64,000 nt of DNA, taken from Halorussus pelagicus. GTDB lineage: Archaea; Halobacteriota; Halobacteria; Halobacteriales; Haladaptataceae. Shown here piece by piece: positions 56,496 through 64,000 of this stretch. A program made the translations under genes and the position numbers. Location: NCBI RefSeq assembly GCF_004087835.1, contig NZ_CP035119.1, forward strand, positions 2,852,001 through 2,916,000. Direction: 5' to 3'. The notes under the pieces were generated by a model, which was not told where the DNA came from, did no database searches, and saw only the letters and a list, made by a program, of their open reading frames with translations. The stretch's first letter is position 1. The number at the start of each line of letters is the position of its first letter.

Positions 56496-57629
56496 ATGCG
56501 GACGCTCGCCGTCGTCGCACTCGTCGTTCTCGCGGGGTGCAGTGGCCCGTTGCAGGAGTCCGCGACGACCACGGCGGTACCGGACACGGCGACGGCGACG
56601 ACGCCGCCTGTAACAACCTCGACGTTCGATACGGGGACGACAGTCAGAGCTACGACTACGACGCCGACCACGACCCCGACGCCGACCGCCTCCACGACCA
56701 CGATAGAACAGCGACCCGCAGACAATCCGTGGGGCAGGCAGAAGGTGACAGTCGCGGTCCGGAACACGGCCGACCAGTCGCGGGACATCGCGCCGCTTGT
56801 CGAGCAGACGCTGGCGTACTGGAACGGCGAGGGGAGCGAGTACGCGGGCTACGAGGTCACGTTCGTTCGGGCGACGAACCCCCGCGACGCGGACATCGTC
56901 GTGGAGTCGGTCGATGAAGTCACCGAGTGTGACGGCGAGGACACGGACTCAGCGGTCGGTTGCGCACCGCTCCTCGACGCGCGGTCAACGCCGGAAACGC
57001 CCGCTCGCGTCGAGGTCGTCGCGGGCTACTCGAACGAATCGACGCGGACGATTCTCCGACACGAGTTCGGTCACGTCCTCGGCATCGAACACGGCGAGGA
57101 ACCGATGCCGACGATGCAAGCGATCTCGTCGTTCACCTACCTGTCGCAACCGGACCTCGCCGACCGAGCGGTGCCGTGGAAGAACGACACGCTCGCGGTC
57201 CACATCGACCTGTCGGGGCTTCCCGGCCACGACCGCGACGCGGCCCGCGAACAGGTCCGACACGCGCTGGACTACTACGAGTCAGGTGCTGACGGTGCGG
57301 TCCCGAGCAACGTCTCGTTCGAGCGAACGTCGAACCGGTCGGCGGTAGACGTGCGAATCGACTTCCCGGACGACCCCTTCGACTGCGGGAGCGAGCGCGT
57401 GCGAGAGGGGTCGTGCGGGTCGGCGTGGACGTACGACACCGACACTGACGACGCGCCCGAATACTTCGCGCAGTACGATATCCGCGTCCGTGGTCTCGAA
57501 ACCGAGGCAGTCGGCTGGCACGTTGGCTACTGGCTGGCGAACGCGCTGGGTCTCGGCGAGGACGAACTCCCGGCACCGTTCGTCGATGCGGGCCGCGACG
57601 ACCGGCGCGGGGAGTGGTGGACAACCTGA
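56496..57629 (+). CDS. Exported metzincin-type metalloprotease lipoprotein with a second, dead domain
   Basis: A 377-aa lipoprotein from ATG 56496: MRTLAVVALVVLAGCSG has a lipobox LAGC. A Thr/Pro-rich linker of about 55 residues follows. Domain 1 (about 80-205) carries the zinc motif HEFGHVLGIEH at 189-199 and looks matrixin-like. Domain 2 (about 230-365) repeats the same layout, but the motif has become HVGYWLANALGL, losing the Glu and the second His. It lies 121 bases upstream of lanM in the same direction, so a role in removing the lanthipeptide leader outside the cell is plausible but not shown. Confidence 0.78.
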   Translation: MRTLAVVALVVLAGCSGPLQESATTTAVPDTATATTPPVTTSTFDTGTTVRATTTTPTTTPTPTASTTTIEQRPADNPWGRQKVTVAVRNTADQSRDIAPLVEQTLAYWNGEGSEYAGYEVTFVRATNPRDADIVVESVDEVTECDGEDTDSAVGCAPLLDARSTPETPARVEVVAGYSNESTRTILRHEFGHVLGIEHGEEPMPTMQAISSFTYLSQPDLADRAVPWKNDTLAVHIDLSGLPGHDRDAAREQVRHALDYYESGADGAVPSNVSFERTSNRSAVDVRIDFPDDPFDCGSERVREGSCGSAWTYDTDTDDAPEYFAQYDIRVRGLETEAVGWHVGYWLANALGLGEDELPAPFVDAGRDDRRGEWWTT

Positions 57630-57750
57630 TCGGGGACTCACGGACGATTGCGCTCTTCCTCGTAAATTTCGACGCCATCGGCTTTGCTCGAACGTTTGGG
57701 TGCGAGGATAACAACCCTTAACACATCGTGCGCCCGGCATCGTGTATAGA

Positions 57751-60700
57751 ATGAGACCTGTGTTCACCGAGGAGGAACGGCATGAGATTGCCGGGCGCGC
57801 CCGAACGCTTGCGGAACGTCTCGACGGTCCGGCCAACACTGTCGGGTCGTCGCCGCCTATCGCCCCCGAGGAAGTCATCGAGGAGTGGCGACGGCGCTTC
57901 CCGAACGACGAGGCGTTTCGCGCTCGCCTCGCACGCGATGGTCTCACGGAGGCGGCGGTCCGCGAGCAGATCGCGGCGACCCGTTGGCCCGCCGACGAGC
58001 CGGTGCCCGACTGGCTCGACACCCTGTCGAGTTTGGTCCGTCACGTCGAGACGAGTTCGGCCGACGACCGGAACGCCGTCGCCACTCCCGACGAGACTCC
58101 GTTCGGGGAACTGCTCGCCGCAATCGCTGGCTTCGCCCGCGAACGGCGTCCTGAATCGGTCGTTCCGGCGACCGCGGTATCACCGATGGAGAAACACCTC
58201 GTAGGCCGACTCCGGTCGCTGTGCGTCCGGGCGCTGTACGTCGAGTTCAAGAGTTTCGTCGAGGTTCACGACTCGGAACTGGCGGCGACGAGTCCCGAGA
58301 CCGTGTCCGACCCCTCGACGGAATACTACGACCGGTTTATCTCGGCGATGATCGACGGCGGGTTCAAAAATCTGTGTCTTGAGTACCCGGTCCTCGCGCG
58401 GCAGTTAGTGGTCCTGCTTGAGGACTGGCAGAGCGCCGTCGCGGAACTGTGCCGCCGATTGGAGACCGACCGGGAATCGCTCCACCAGCGGTTCGAAGTC
58501 GCCGGTTCCGTGACGGCCCTTGAACCGTTGACCACGGATACACACGCTGGCGGCCGAGTTCCGGTGCGAGTCTCCTTCGAGGAGGGGAGCGTCGTCTACA
58601 AACCGCGGCCGGTCGATGGCGAGAATGCGCTCTACACGATTCTGCACCGACTGGACGACCGTCTCTCGACCCCGCAGTTCGAGACTCCCTCGCTGCTCGC
58701 GCGCGAGGAGTACGGATGGATGGAACTGGCCGAGTACCGCGACCTCCCCGAAGCGTCCGCCGCCGACCGCTACTACGAGCGGGCGGGGACGTTGCTGTGT
58801 CTCGCGTACGTTCTCAACGCGACCGACTGTCACTACGAGAACGTCATCGCCGACGGCGAGATACCGACGATAGTTGACGGTGAGACAGTGTTTCACCCCC
58901 ACGTCGAGTCGGACGCGAAGCCGTTCGAGACCGAAGCCAGCGCTGTGATCGACCGGTCGGTCCTGCTGTCGGTGTTGTTGCCTTTCTCCGTCGGCGACCC
59001 CCGCGAATCACACGGCGGGCGATTCGCCGACAAGGTCGCCGGATTCGGAAGCGATAGCGAGCAGACGCCGCTCCCGAACCGATCCACGCCCGCTATCGAG
59101 GCGGTCAACACGGACGTGATGTCCGTCGAGATGGAGTCCGTAACCGTTGACCCGAGTACGAACACGCCGACCGAGGGGAGTTCCGACCGACCGCCGGAAG
59201 ACCATGTGGACGCCCTGATTCGAGGTTTCGAGGAGACCTACGAGAAGATACGCGAGTTACACGCCGACGGTCGGTTTCGCTCCGAGATCGCCGACCCGGA
59301 ACTCGTCGAGGCGGTCGAAACGCGACTGCTCTACCGGTCAACCGGCCGGTACGCGTCGGTCCTCCGGTCGGCGGCCGCTCGGGACCCGCTGCGGGACGGC
59401 GCTCGACTGACAGTCGAGTTCGAGGATCTCGCGGTGCCGTTTTTCGACGGTACCGTCGAGTCGGATCGACTCTGGCCGATGTACGCGTCCGAGCGACGTT
59501 CGCTCCGGAACCTCGACGTGCCGAGATTCGCGGCGCGCGCGGACCGACCGGCGGTTTTTCATCGGGGGGAGCAACTGGACGTTACCACCGACAGTACGGG
59601 GTACGACTTCGTCCGCCAGCGACTCGACACGATGGACGGAACCGACCGGCGACGCCAGACGTGGCTGATTCGGCAGGCGCTCGGTGGGGTAACGGCGGCC
59701 GAAGGAGCGCCACCGCCCGCGGGTGACGCCTCCGCGGAGCGATTCCGGCGGGAAGCAATCGACCTGTTCGACGGCGTGGTTGACGCGATGGTTGAGGCGG
59801 GGGACGACGCCAGTTGGGTCTCTATAGTTCCTCAGTCGGGAATCAACCTCTACCCGGCCGACCATTCGCTCTTCTGGGGTGCGGGCGGCATCGCGCTGAC
59901 CGCGACCGCACTGTACGATGCGACCGGTCGGGAACGCTACCGGCACCTCGTCGAAGAGACGCTATCCCCGGTCGTCGAGGATGTCACCGACGGGCCCATT
60001 TCGGCGGGCCACGGCGGAACGCAGGGAATCGGCTCCGTCATCTACGTCCTCTCGGTCGTCGCGGAACTCCTCGGCGACGACCGGTATCGAGACGCCGCTC
60101 TCGCGGCGGCGGAGACAATCACGTCCGACAGCGTTGCCGACGCCGACTCGCTCGATGTCGTGGACGGCGTCGCGGGGACGCTACTGGGCCTGCTCGCGTA
60201 TCACGAACGGTACGGCGGCGCTGGCATCCTCGACCGAGCGGTCGAGTGCGGCGAGCGATTGCTCGACGCGCGGACCGAAGTCGAGGGGTATCTCGTCTGG
60301 GAGACCACCGACGAGGAGATACCGGCTACCGGCTTTGCACACGGCTCTACCGGCATCGCGTACGCGCTCGCCAGACTGGCCGCGGCGACGAACGACGCGC
60401 GATACGCCGAGGCGGCGCGCGAGGCACTTGACTTCGAGGCGTCGCTGTACTCGTCGTCTCGCAACAACTGGCCCCAATCCGCCGCAGGAGACGCCTATCA
60501 GGACCGATGGTGTCACGGACGGACGGGGATGGCGCTCGGCCGAGTAGCTATCGGAGAACTGCTCGATGACGACGCGCTCGTCGCGGACGCGGCCGACGCA
60601 CTGGCCGAGACCGGAACCGACGAGCCATCCCATCTCGATAATCTCTGCTGTGGGAACTTTGGCCGCGTCGAAGCTCTACTGGTCGGTTCACGTCGCGCTG

Positions 60701-60897
60701 GGTGTGACGAGTCGCTCGCGGTCGAACTGGCGAGGCGGTGTCTCGCTCGTCGGGACCGCGACGGCGCACTCTCGCTGCCCGCACACTCTCGAGAGTTCGT
60801 GAATCCGACGTTCTTCGACGGCGTCGCCGGGCCGTCGTACGCGCTTCTCCGCCTCCGAAATCCCGACACGTTGCCCTGTGTGCTCCTGTTAGAGTGA
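57751..60897 (+). CDS. lanM: Class II lanthipeptide synthetase LanM
   Basis: A 1048-aa bifunctional enzyme that dehydrates Ser/Thr and then joins them to Cys as thioethers. The N-terminal dehydratase (DUF4135 type) shows SVVYKPRPVDGENALYTILH near residue 280 and ATDCHYENVIADGEIPTIVD near 358, the kinase-like phosphate-transfer and elimination residues. The LanC-like cyclase follows from about 710: GHGGTQGIGS, FAHGSTGIAYALA, and zinc ligands in WCHGRTG (Cys 921) and LCCGNFG (Cys 966/967). Length is normal for LanM. The ATG at 57751 is preferred to a GTG three codons earlier. A likely precursor gene lies 245 bases downstream. Confidence 0.93.
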   Translation: MRPVFTEEERHEIAGRARTLAERLDGPANTVGSSPPIAPEEVIEEWRRRFPNDEAFRARLARDGLTEAAVREQIAATRWPADEPVPDWLDTLSSLVRHVETSSADDRNAVATPDETPFGELLAAIAGFARERRPESVVPATAVSPMEKHLVGRLRSLCVRALYVEFKSFVEVHDSELAATSPETVSDPSTEYYDRFISAMIDGGFKNLCLEYPVLARQLVVLLEDWQSAVAELCRRLETDRESLHQRFEVAGSVTALEPLTTDTHAGGRVPVRVSFEEGSVVYKPRPVDGENALYTILHRLDDRLSTPQFETPSLLAREEYGWMELAEYRDLPEASAADRYYERAGTLLCLAYVLNATDCHYENVIADGEIPTIVDGETVFHPHVESDAKPFETEASAVIDRSVLLSVLLPFSVGDPRESHGGRFADKVAGFGSDSEQTPLPNRSTPAIEAVNTDVMSVEMESVTVDPSTNTPTEGSSDRPPEDHVDALIRGFEETYEKIRELHADGRFRSEIADPELVEAVETRLLYRSTGRYASVLRSAAARDPLRDGARLTVEFEDLAVPFFDGTVESDRLWPMYASERRSLRNLDVPRFAARADRPAVFHRGEQLDVTTDSTGYDFVRQRLDTMDGTDRRRQTWLIRQALGGVTAAEGAPPPAGDASAERFRREAIDLFDGVVDAMVEAGDDASWVSIVPQSGINLYPADHSLFWGAGGIALTATALYDATGRERYRHLVEETLSPVVEDVTDGPISAGHGGTQGIGSVIYVLSVVAELLGDDRYRDAALAAAETITSDSVADADSLDVVDGVAGTLLGLLAYHERYGGAGILDRAVECGERLLDARTEVEGYLVWETTDEEIPATGFAHGSTGIAYALARLAAATNDARYAEAAREALDFEASLYSSSRNNWPQSAAGDAYQDRWCHGRTGMALGRVAIGELLDDDALVADAADALAETGTDEPSHLDNLCCGNFGRVEALLVGSRRAGCDESLAVELARRCLARRDRDGALSLPAHSREFVNPTFFDGVAGPSYALLRLRNPDTLPCVLLLE

Positions 60898-61142
60898 TTG
60901 TCGAATCGAGTTTTTCGGGTTCGTACCGGACGCTTCGGAGCCGAAGTCCTCTTGACCGCAACGAAACGCGAGAACTGACATATCAGATTAACTAGCCCGG
61001 TTAGTATATTAAATCGTAAGTTTAGATGCGCGTATAGAATATTGTTCACAGTGAATAAGCTACATAAAACAATGGTTCTATTACATATGTATGTGATACA
61101 ATAAAAAGTTTTAATATTTAATGGCTTATAATTCCAATTGCG
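60898..61142 (+). promoter_or_regulatory. AT-rich promoter region of the lanthipeptide precursor
   Basis: A strongly AT-rich 245-base gap between lanM and the precursor. TTTTAATATTTAA at about 61108-61120 lies 25-35 bases before the ATG, the right distance for a leaderless transcript. A small palindrome TTCAC-A-GTGAA (61045-61055) lies further up and could be an operator. The separate strong promoter suggests that the precursor is made in excess over its enzyme. Confidence 0.55.
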
Positions 61143-61292
61143 ATGTCTGTTGCAATTGACACTGACGCTGGCAGCAAGGAAGAGTACGACAACGAGTTCA
61201 CCGTGTCCCCGTCCACCGACGAGGCACCCGAGCAGGAAGCGCATCACCGCGACGGTTGCGGTTTCACCTGTAGCCCGTTCTCCAGCTGGTAA
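61143..61292 (+). CDS. lanA: Putative lanthipeptide precursor (LanA)
   Basis: A 49-aa peptide. The first 35 residues are an acidic leader (MSVAIDTDAGSKEEYDNEFT ...). The C-terminal core reads HHRDGCGFTCSPFSSW, with Cys 39 and Cys 43 as the only cysteines and Thr 42, Ser 44, Ser 47 and Ser 48 as dehydration candidates. Such Ser/Thr/Cys packing at the end of a short acidic peptide beside lanM is the hallmark of a class II precursor. No GG cleavage motif is seen. At least one ring would have the Cys before its partner, or use leader-proximal Ser/Thr. A T-run follows the stop. Confidence 0.75.
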   Translation: MSVAIDTDAGSKEEYDNEFTVSPSTDEAPEQEAHHRDGCGFTCSPFSSW

Positions 61293-61305
61293 CCGTTCGA
61301 AACCC

Positions 61306-61316
61306 GTTCCTTTTTT
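61306..61316 (+). terminator. T-rich terminator after the precursor gene
   Basis: TTCCTTTTTTG about 15 bases after the precursor stop. Archaeal transcription commonly ends at such runs. The next gene has its own TATA-like box at about 61474-61482. Confidence 0.45.
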
Positions 61317-61507
61317 GCGAGATGTGACAACCGTATTCCGGATACCAGTGGATCTATCGAGTCCGGCCGACAGATGACGTATCGGCGGTCGTCCGGAGAG
61401 AACCTAGATATAGTTTGCGTATTGCAAATGGGATATAAGACTAATACCGCTAGAAAATGTATCCCGCCGAAACGATTATATAATAGATTTAGTAAACCTC
61501 CGTACGA

Positions 61508-62746
61508 ATGGCATCAGACCTATCGAGGAGGAAATACCTCAAATACACTGCCGGTTCGCTACCGATGGCGACCGGTCTCTCGGGGTGTCTCGGTTCGCTC
61601 GGGTCGTCCCCGATTCGGCTGGGAACCATCCTGCCGCTGTCGTCGTCCACGTTGGGTCCCATCGTCCAGGACCATCTCGCGGCGGTCGAACAGGCCGTCG
61701 CCGACCTCAACAGCGCGGGTGGCCCGCTCGGACGGACCGTCGAACTCACCGTCGAGAAGACCGACGGCACTCCCGAAGAGACAAACGCGGCGTTCGACTC
61801 GCTCGTCGAGGAGGGCGTCGCCGGACTCGTCGGACCGCTCACATCGGGCAACTCGCTGTCACTCGCGGACCGACTCGCCGAAGAGCGAGTGATGAGCGTC
61901 AGCCACTCCGCGACGAACCCGAAACTCGAAACGGCGGGGACGGCCGAGAAAACGAAGTATTTCGGCCGGACGATAGCGAACGACGCCCAGCAGGCGACCG
62001 TGATGGCGAAAATCCTCGAAGGTGAACGATACATCGACGCCGAGACGGCCGCGATACTCTACGTTGACAACGCGTTTGGCGGCGGACTCGCCGACGAGAT
62101 CGAGCGAGCCACGTCCGACGTGGAAACGGTCCGGATACCGTTCGACGGCGGGAAGGACTCGTACTCCGCGGAGGTCGGCGCGCTGATGGAGACCGACGCG
62201 GACGCCGTCGCGTTCGTCAACGTCCCCGGAAACAACACGGTTATCGAAGCCCTCGGAAAGAGCGAGTACGACGGGCAGGCGGTGCTATCGACGGGGTATC
62301 TGACTGGCGATATCCCCGACTACATGGACGGCATGTACAGCGCGTCGGTCGCGGAAGCCAACACCACGGGCGAAGTGACCCTCCGCCAGAAACTGCGCGA
62401 CATCGAACCGTTGAGAGCCTACACGCTCCAGGGCTACGACGCGCTGTTCTTGCAGGCGCTCGCCATCGAGCGCGCCGGAGAAGCTAGTGGGACGGCGATC
62501 AGCGAGAACCTGCGCGCGGTGTCCGGTGGCCGAGGCCACACCGTCTCGGTCGATGACTTCGAGCGCGCCGCGAACCTGTTCGAGGCGGGACGCGAGGTGA
62601 ACTATCAGGGTGCGTCGAGCAGCGTCGATCTGAACGAGAACCTCGAACCGCTCAACCCCTACATCGTCGAGCGAGTCGAGGACGGAACGGTGAGGCAACT
62701 AGAGCTACTGCAGGAGTCGTACTTCGAGGGAGGGCAAGGACAATGA
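61508..62746 (+). CDS. Tat-exported lipoprotein, amino-acid-type substrate-binding protein
   Basis: A 412-aa periplasmic-binding type I protein of the Leu/Ile/Val-binding group. The N-terminus has a Tat motif (SRRKYLKYTAG) and a lipobox (TGLSGC). Binding-fold landmarks are IRLGTILPLSSSTLGPIVQD and LVGPLTSGNSLSLADRLAEE. An AT-rich box (GATTATATAATAG) lies about 30 bases upstream. It overlaps the chemoreceptor gene by four bases (ATGA) and no ABC permease follows. The most likely role is sensing: it would deliver a bound solute to the receptor, as BasB and CosB do for BasT and CosT in Halobacterium. Confidence 0.85.
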   Translation: MASDLSRRKYLKYTAGSLPMATGLSGCLGSLGSSPIRLGTILPLSSSTLGPIVQDHLAAVEQAVADLNSAGGPLGRTVELTVEKTDGTPEETNAAFDSLVEEGVAGLVGPLTSGNSLSLADRLAEERVMSVSHSATNPKLETAGTAEKTKYFGRTIANDAQQATVMAKILEGERYIDAETAAILYVDNAFGGGLADEIERATSDVETVRIPFDGGKDSYSAEVGALMETDADAVAFVNVPGNNTVIEALGKSEYDGQAVLSTGYLTGDIPDYMDGMYSASVAEANTTGEVTLRQKLRDIEPLRAYTLQGYDALFLQALAIERAGEASGTAISENLRAVSGGRGHTVSVDDFERAANLFEAGREVNYQGASSSVDLNENLEPLNPYIVERVEDGTVRQLELLQESYFEGGQGQ

Positions 62747-64000
62747 CCAAACCGAGCCGGAAGTGGCTGGACGAACTCACGACCCGCATCGAGGGACTGT
62801 TACCCGCGCGAATCCGGCGGAGCTACTCGGCAAAGTTCGGTGCGGTGTTACTCGGGGTGTTGGTCCTCATGCTCCTTGTCGGGGCCTACGTGCAGCTACA
62901 GTCGGGTGCCATCGTCCGCGAGGACACCCGCACACAGATCAGCGGGACCGCGGACAGCGAGGCCGAAGCGTTGCAAAAGTGGGTCACGAAACAGCGCTCC
63001 ACGACGCGGTTCCTCGCGGACATGGTCGGTCGAAATATGTCCGCGACCGAGCGCCAAGCGCTCGTCGAGCAGGAGTTCATCGACTTGCCGAGCGAGGCGC
63101 AGGCGATTCATTACGTCGATACCGAGAGCGGCGAAATACTGGCGAGTACGACGGATAGCTCGGTCGGGACGACGCCGAGCGCGTCGGACGTTGGCTGGGC
63201 CGGAGACTCGCTGTCGTTCGACTCGCCGAACGAGGTGGTCGTCTCCGCGCCGTACGAAGTCGGCGACGAACCGGTCGTCGCGTTCGCCACGCCGACCGGC
63301 GAGTCCGGCCGACTGCTCGTCCTGACCGCCTCGCTCGCCGAGCGGTCCCACGAACTCTCCTCGCCGATGGCGACCGGCGACATCAAGGTCGTGAACGGCG
63401 AGGGAACGATACTCTTCGACAACCGGAACAATCGACTGCTCGAACCCTACGAGGGCGATTCGAGCGCCATCGAGCAGGGACTGGTCGGGGAGAGTGGCAT
63501 TAGCGAGATGCCGATTCTACCGAGGTTGGACAACAGCGGGAACGTCCGTGCCTACACGCCGGTCGTCGGCACCGATTGGGTGCTGACGTATCGCGTTCCG
63601 ACCAGCGACGCGCTCGCGGTCCAGTCGAAGGTCATCGAGAACATCCTGCTGATGGTGTTCGCCACGACGTTGGGGCTGGCGCTCGTCGGAATTACCATCG
63701 GGCGCGGCACCGCGAAGTCCCTCGCCAAGGTCGCGGACACCGCCGACGAGATCGCCTCGGGGAAACTCGATGTCGATCTCCCCGACACGACGCGGGACGA
63801 CGAGATGGGCCAACTGTTCACGTCGTTCGAGTCGATGCAGCGGTATCTGAACACGGTCGCGGACCAAGCCGACGCGCTGGCAAACCAGAACTTCGACGCG
63901 GCCGCGTTCGACGAGTCCGTTCCGGGGACGTTCGGCGAGTCCTTAGAGCAGATGCGCCACGACCTCGAAGAGATGCTGACGAACATCGAACAGGCGCGCG
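62743..64000 (+). CDS. Methyl-accepting chemotaxis (Htr) transducer, C-terminus beyond window
   Basis: The frame is open from the ATG at 62743 to the window edge, about 419 residues. An N-terminal span (FGAVLLGVLVLMLLVGAYV) is followed by a dCache-type extracellular domain of about 240 residues (AIHYVDTESGEILASTTDSS). A second span follows (NILLMVFATTLGLALVGITI) and then a HAMP domain (ADTADEIASGKLDVDLPDTT). The signalling domain lies past the edge. The coding overlap with the binding-protein gene indicates that the two act together. Whether the ligand is an amino acid, a betaine or another solute cannot be told. Confidence 0.87.
   Translation, partial: MTKPSRKWLDELTTRIEGLLPARIRRSYSAKFGAVLLGVLVLMLLVGAYVQLQSGAIVREDTRTQISGTADSEAEALQKWVTKQRSTTRFLADMVGRNMSATERQALVEQEFIDLPSEAQAIHYVDTESGEILASTTDSSVGTTPSASDVGWAGDSLSFDSPNEVVVSAPYEVGDEPVVAFATPTGESGRLLVLTASLAERSHELSSPMATGDIKVVNGEGTILFDNRNNRLLEPYEGDSSAIEQGLVGESGISEMPILPRLDNSGNVRAYTPVVGTDWVLTYRVPTSDALAVQSKVIENILLMVFATTLGLALVGITIGRGTAKSLAKVADTADEIASGKLDVDLPDTTRDDEMGQLFTSFESMQRYLNTVADQADALANQNFDAAAFDESVPGTFGESLEQMRHDLEEMLTNIEQAR

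Noticed and set aside
61374-61892. 172-codon frame overlapping the binding-protein gene
   Set aside because: Arg/Ser-rich shadow of the binding-protein gene in another frame; it is not a second lanthipeptide precursor.

Overview
The window comes from a haloarchaeon. Most genes are GC-rich and rich in Asp/Glu codons. TATA-like boxes sit 25-30 bases ahead of start codons with no leader, tRNA-Trp carries an intron, and there are coenzyme-F420-type, archaeal pterin (MptE-like) and DUF5794/DUF5795-like genes. Nothing here fixes the genus.

Layout. (1) 1-19,375 is ordinary chromosome: photolyase, MOT1-type molybdate transporter, oxidoreductases, a pterin/folate group (mptE-like, folP, a trpG/pabA-type amidotransferase), a DHH/RCK protein, tRNA-Lys with a hairpin-rich duplicated 3' end, a P-loop kinase, GNAT, IMP dehydrogenase and DUF5794/5795 proteins. 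(2) 19,556-54,993 reads as one integrative element of about 35.4 kb. It is inserted at the 3' end of tRNA-Trp, is bounded by a 13-bp direct repeat, and has its tyrosine recombinase at the far end. (3) 55,000-56,450 is decayed sequence. (4) 56,496-61,292 is a likely class II lanthipeptide locus: a metzincin-type lipoprotein, LanM and a 49-residue precursor. (5) 61,508-64,000 is a binding protein coupled to a chemotaxis transducer.

The element has four parts. Next to tRNA-Trp are two zinc proteins and a 561-aa winged-helix, possibly replication-type protein, then a palindrome-rich gap. From 34,911 down to 23,157 runs a compact set of 14 minus-strand genes, mostly joined by 4-base ATGA/GTGA overlaps. 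It encodes many polytopic membrane proteins, two large exported proteins with C-terminal anchors, and one P-loop ATPase. I cannot assign it to a named system; a virion/vesicle envelope or a DNA-transfer machine are the best guesses. A 19-base palindrome (consensus GGTAGAC-N5-GTCTACC) recurs about nine times through the element. From 35 to 51.3 kb is a defence and regulation block: ribbon-helix-helix-like and AbrB-like regulators, a Dam-type and a Dcm-type methylase, a frameshifted HNH nuclease, and a DISARM-like operon (DrmE-like, DrmA, DrmB) in which a DUF2254-like membrane protein lies where a DrmC nuclease might be expected. From 51.5 to 54.9 kb are a dead hsdM, two divergent 41-residue ribbon-helix-helix paralogues, a PadR-like protein, a zinc protein and the integrase, the last five in one overlapping operon.

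The 37.6-51.4 kb block is visibly AT-richer than the membrane operon, so the element looks like a mosaic. Function calls rest on motifs read by eye; no database search was run.
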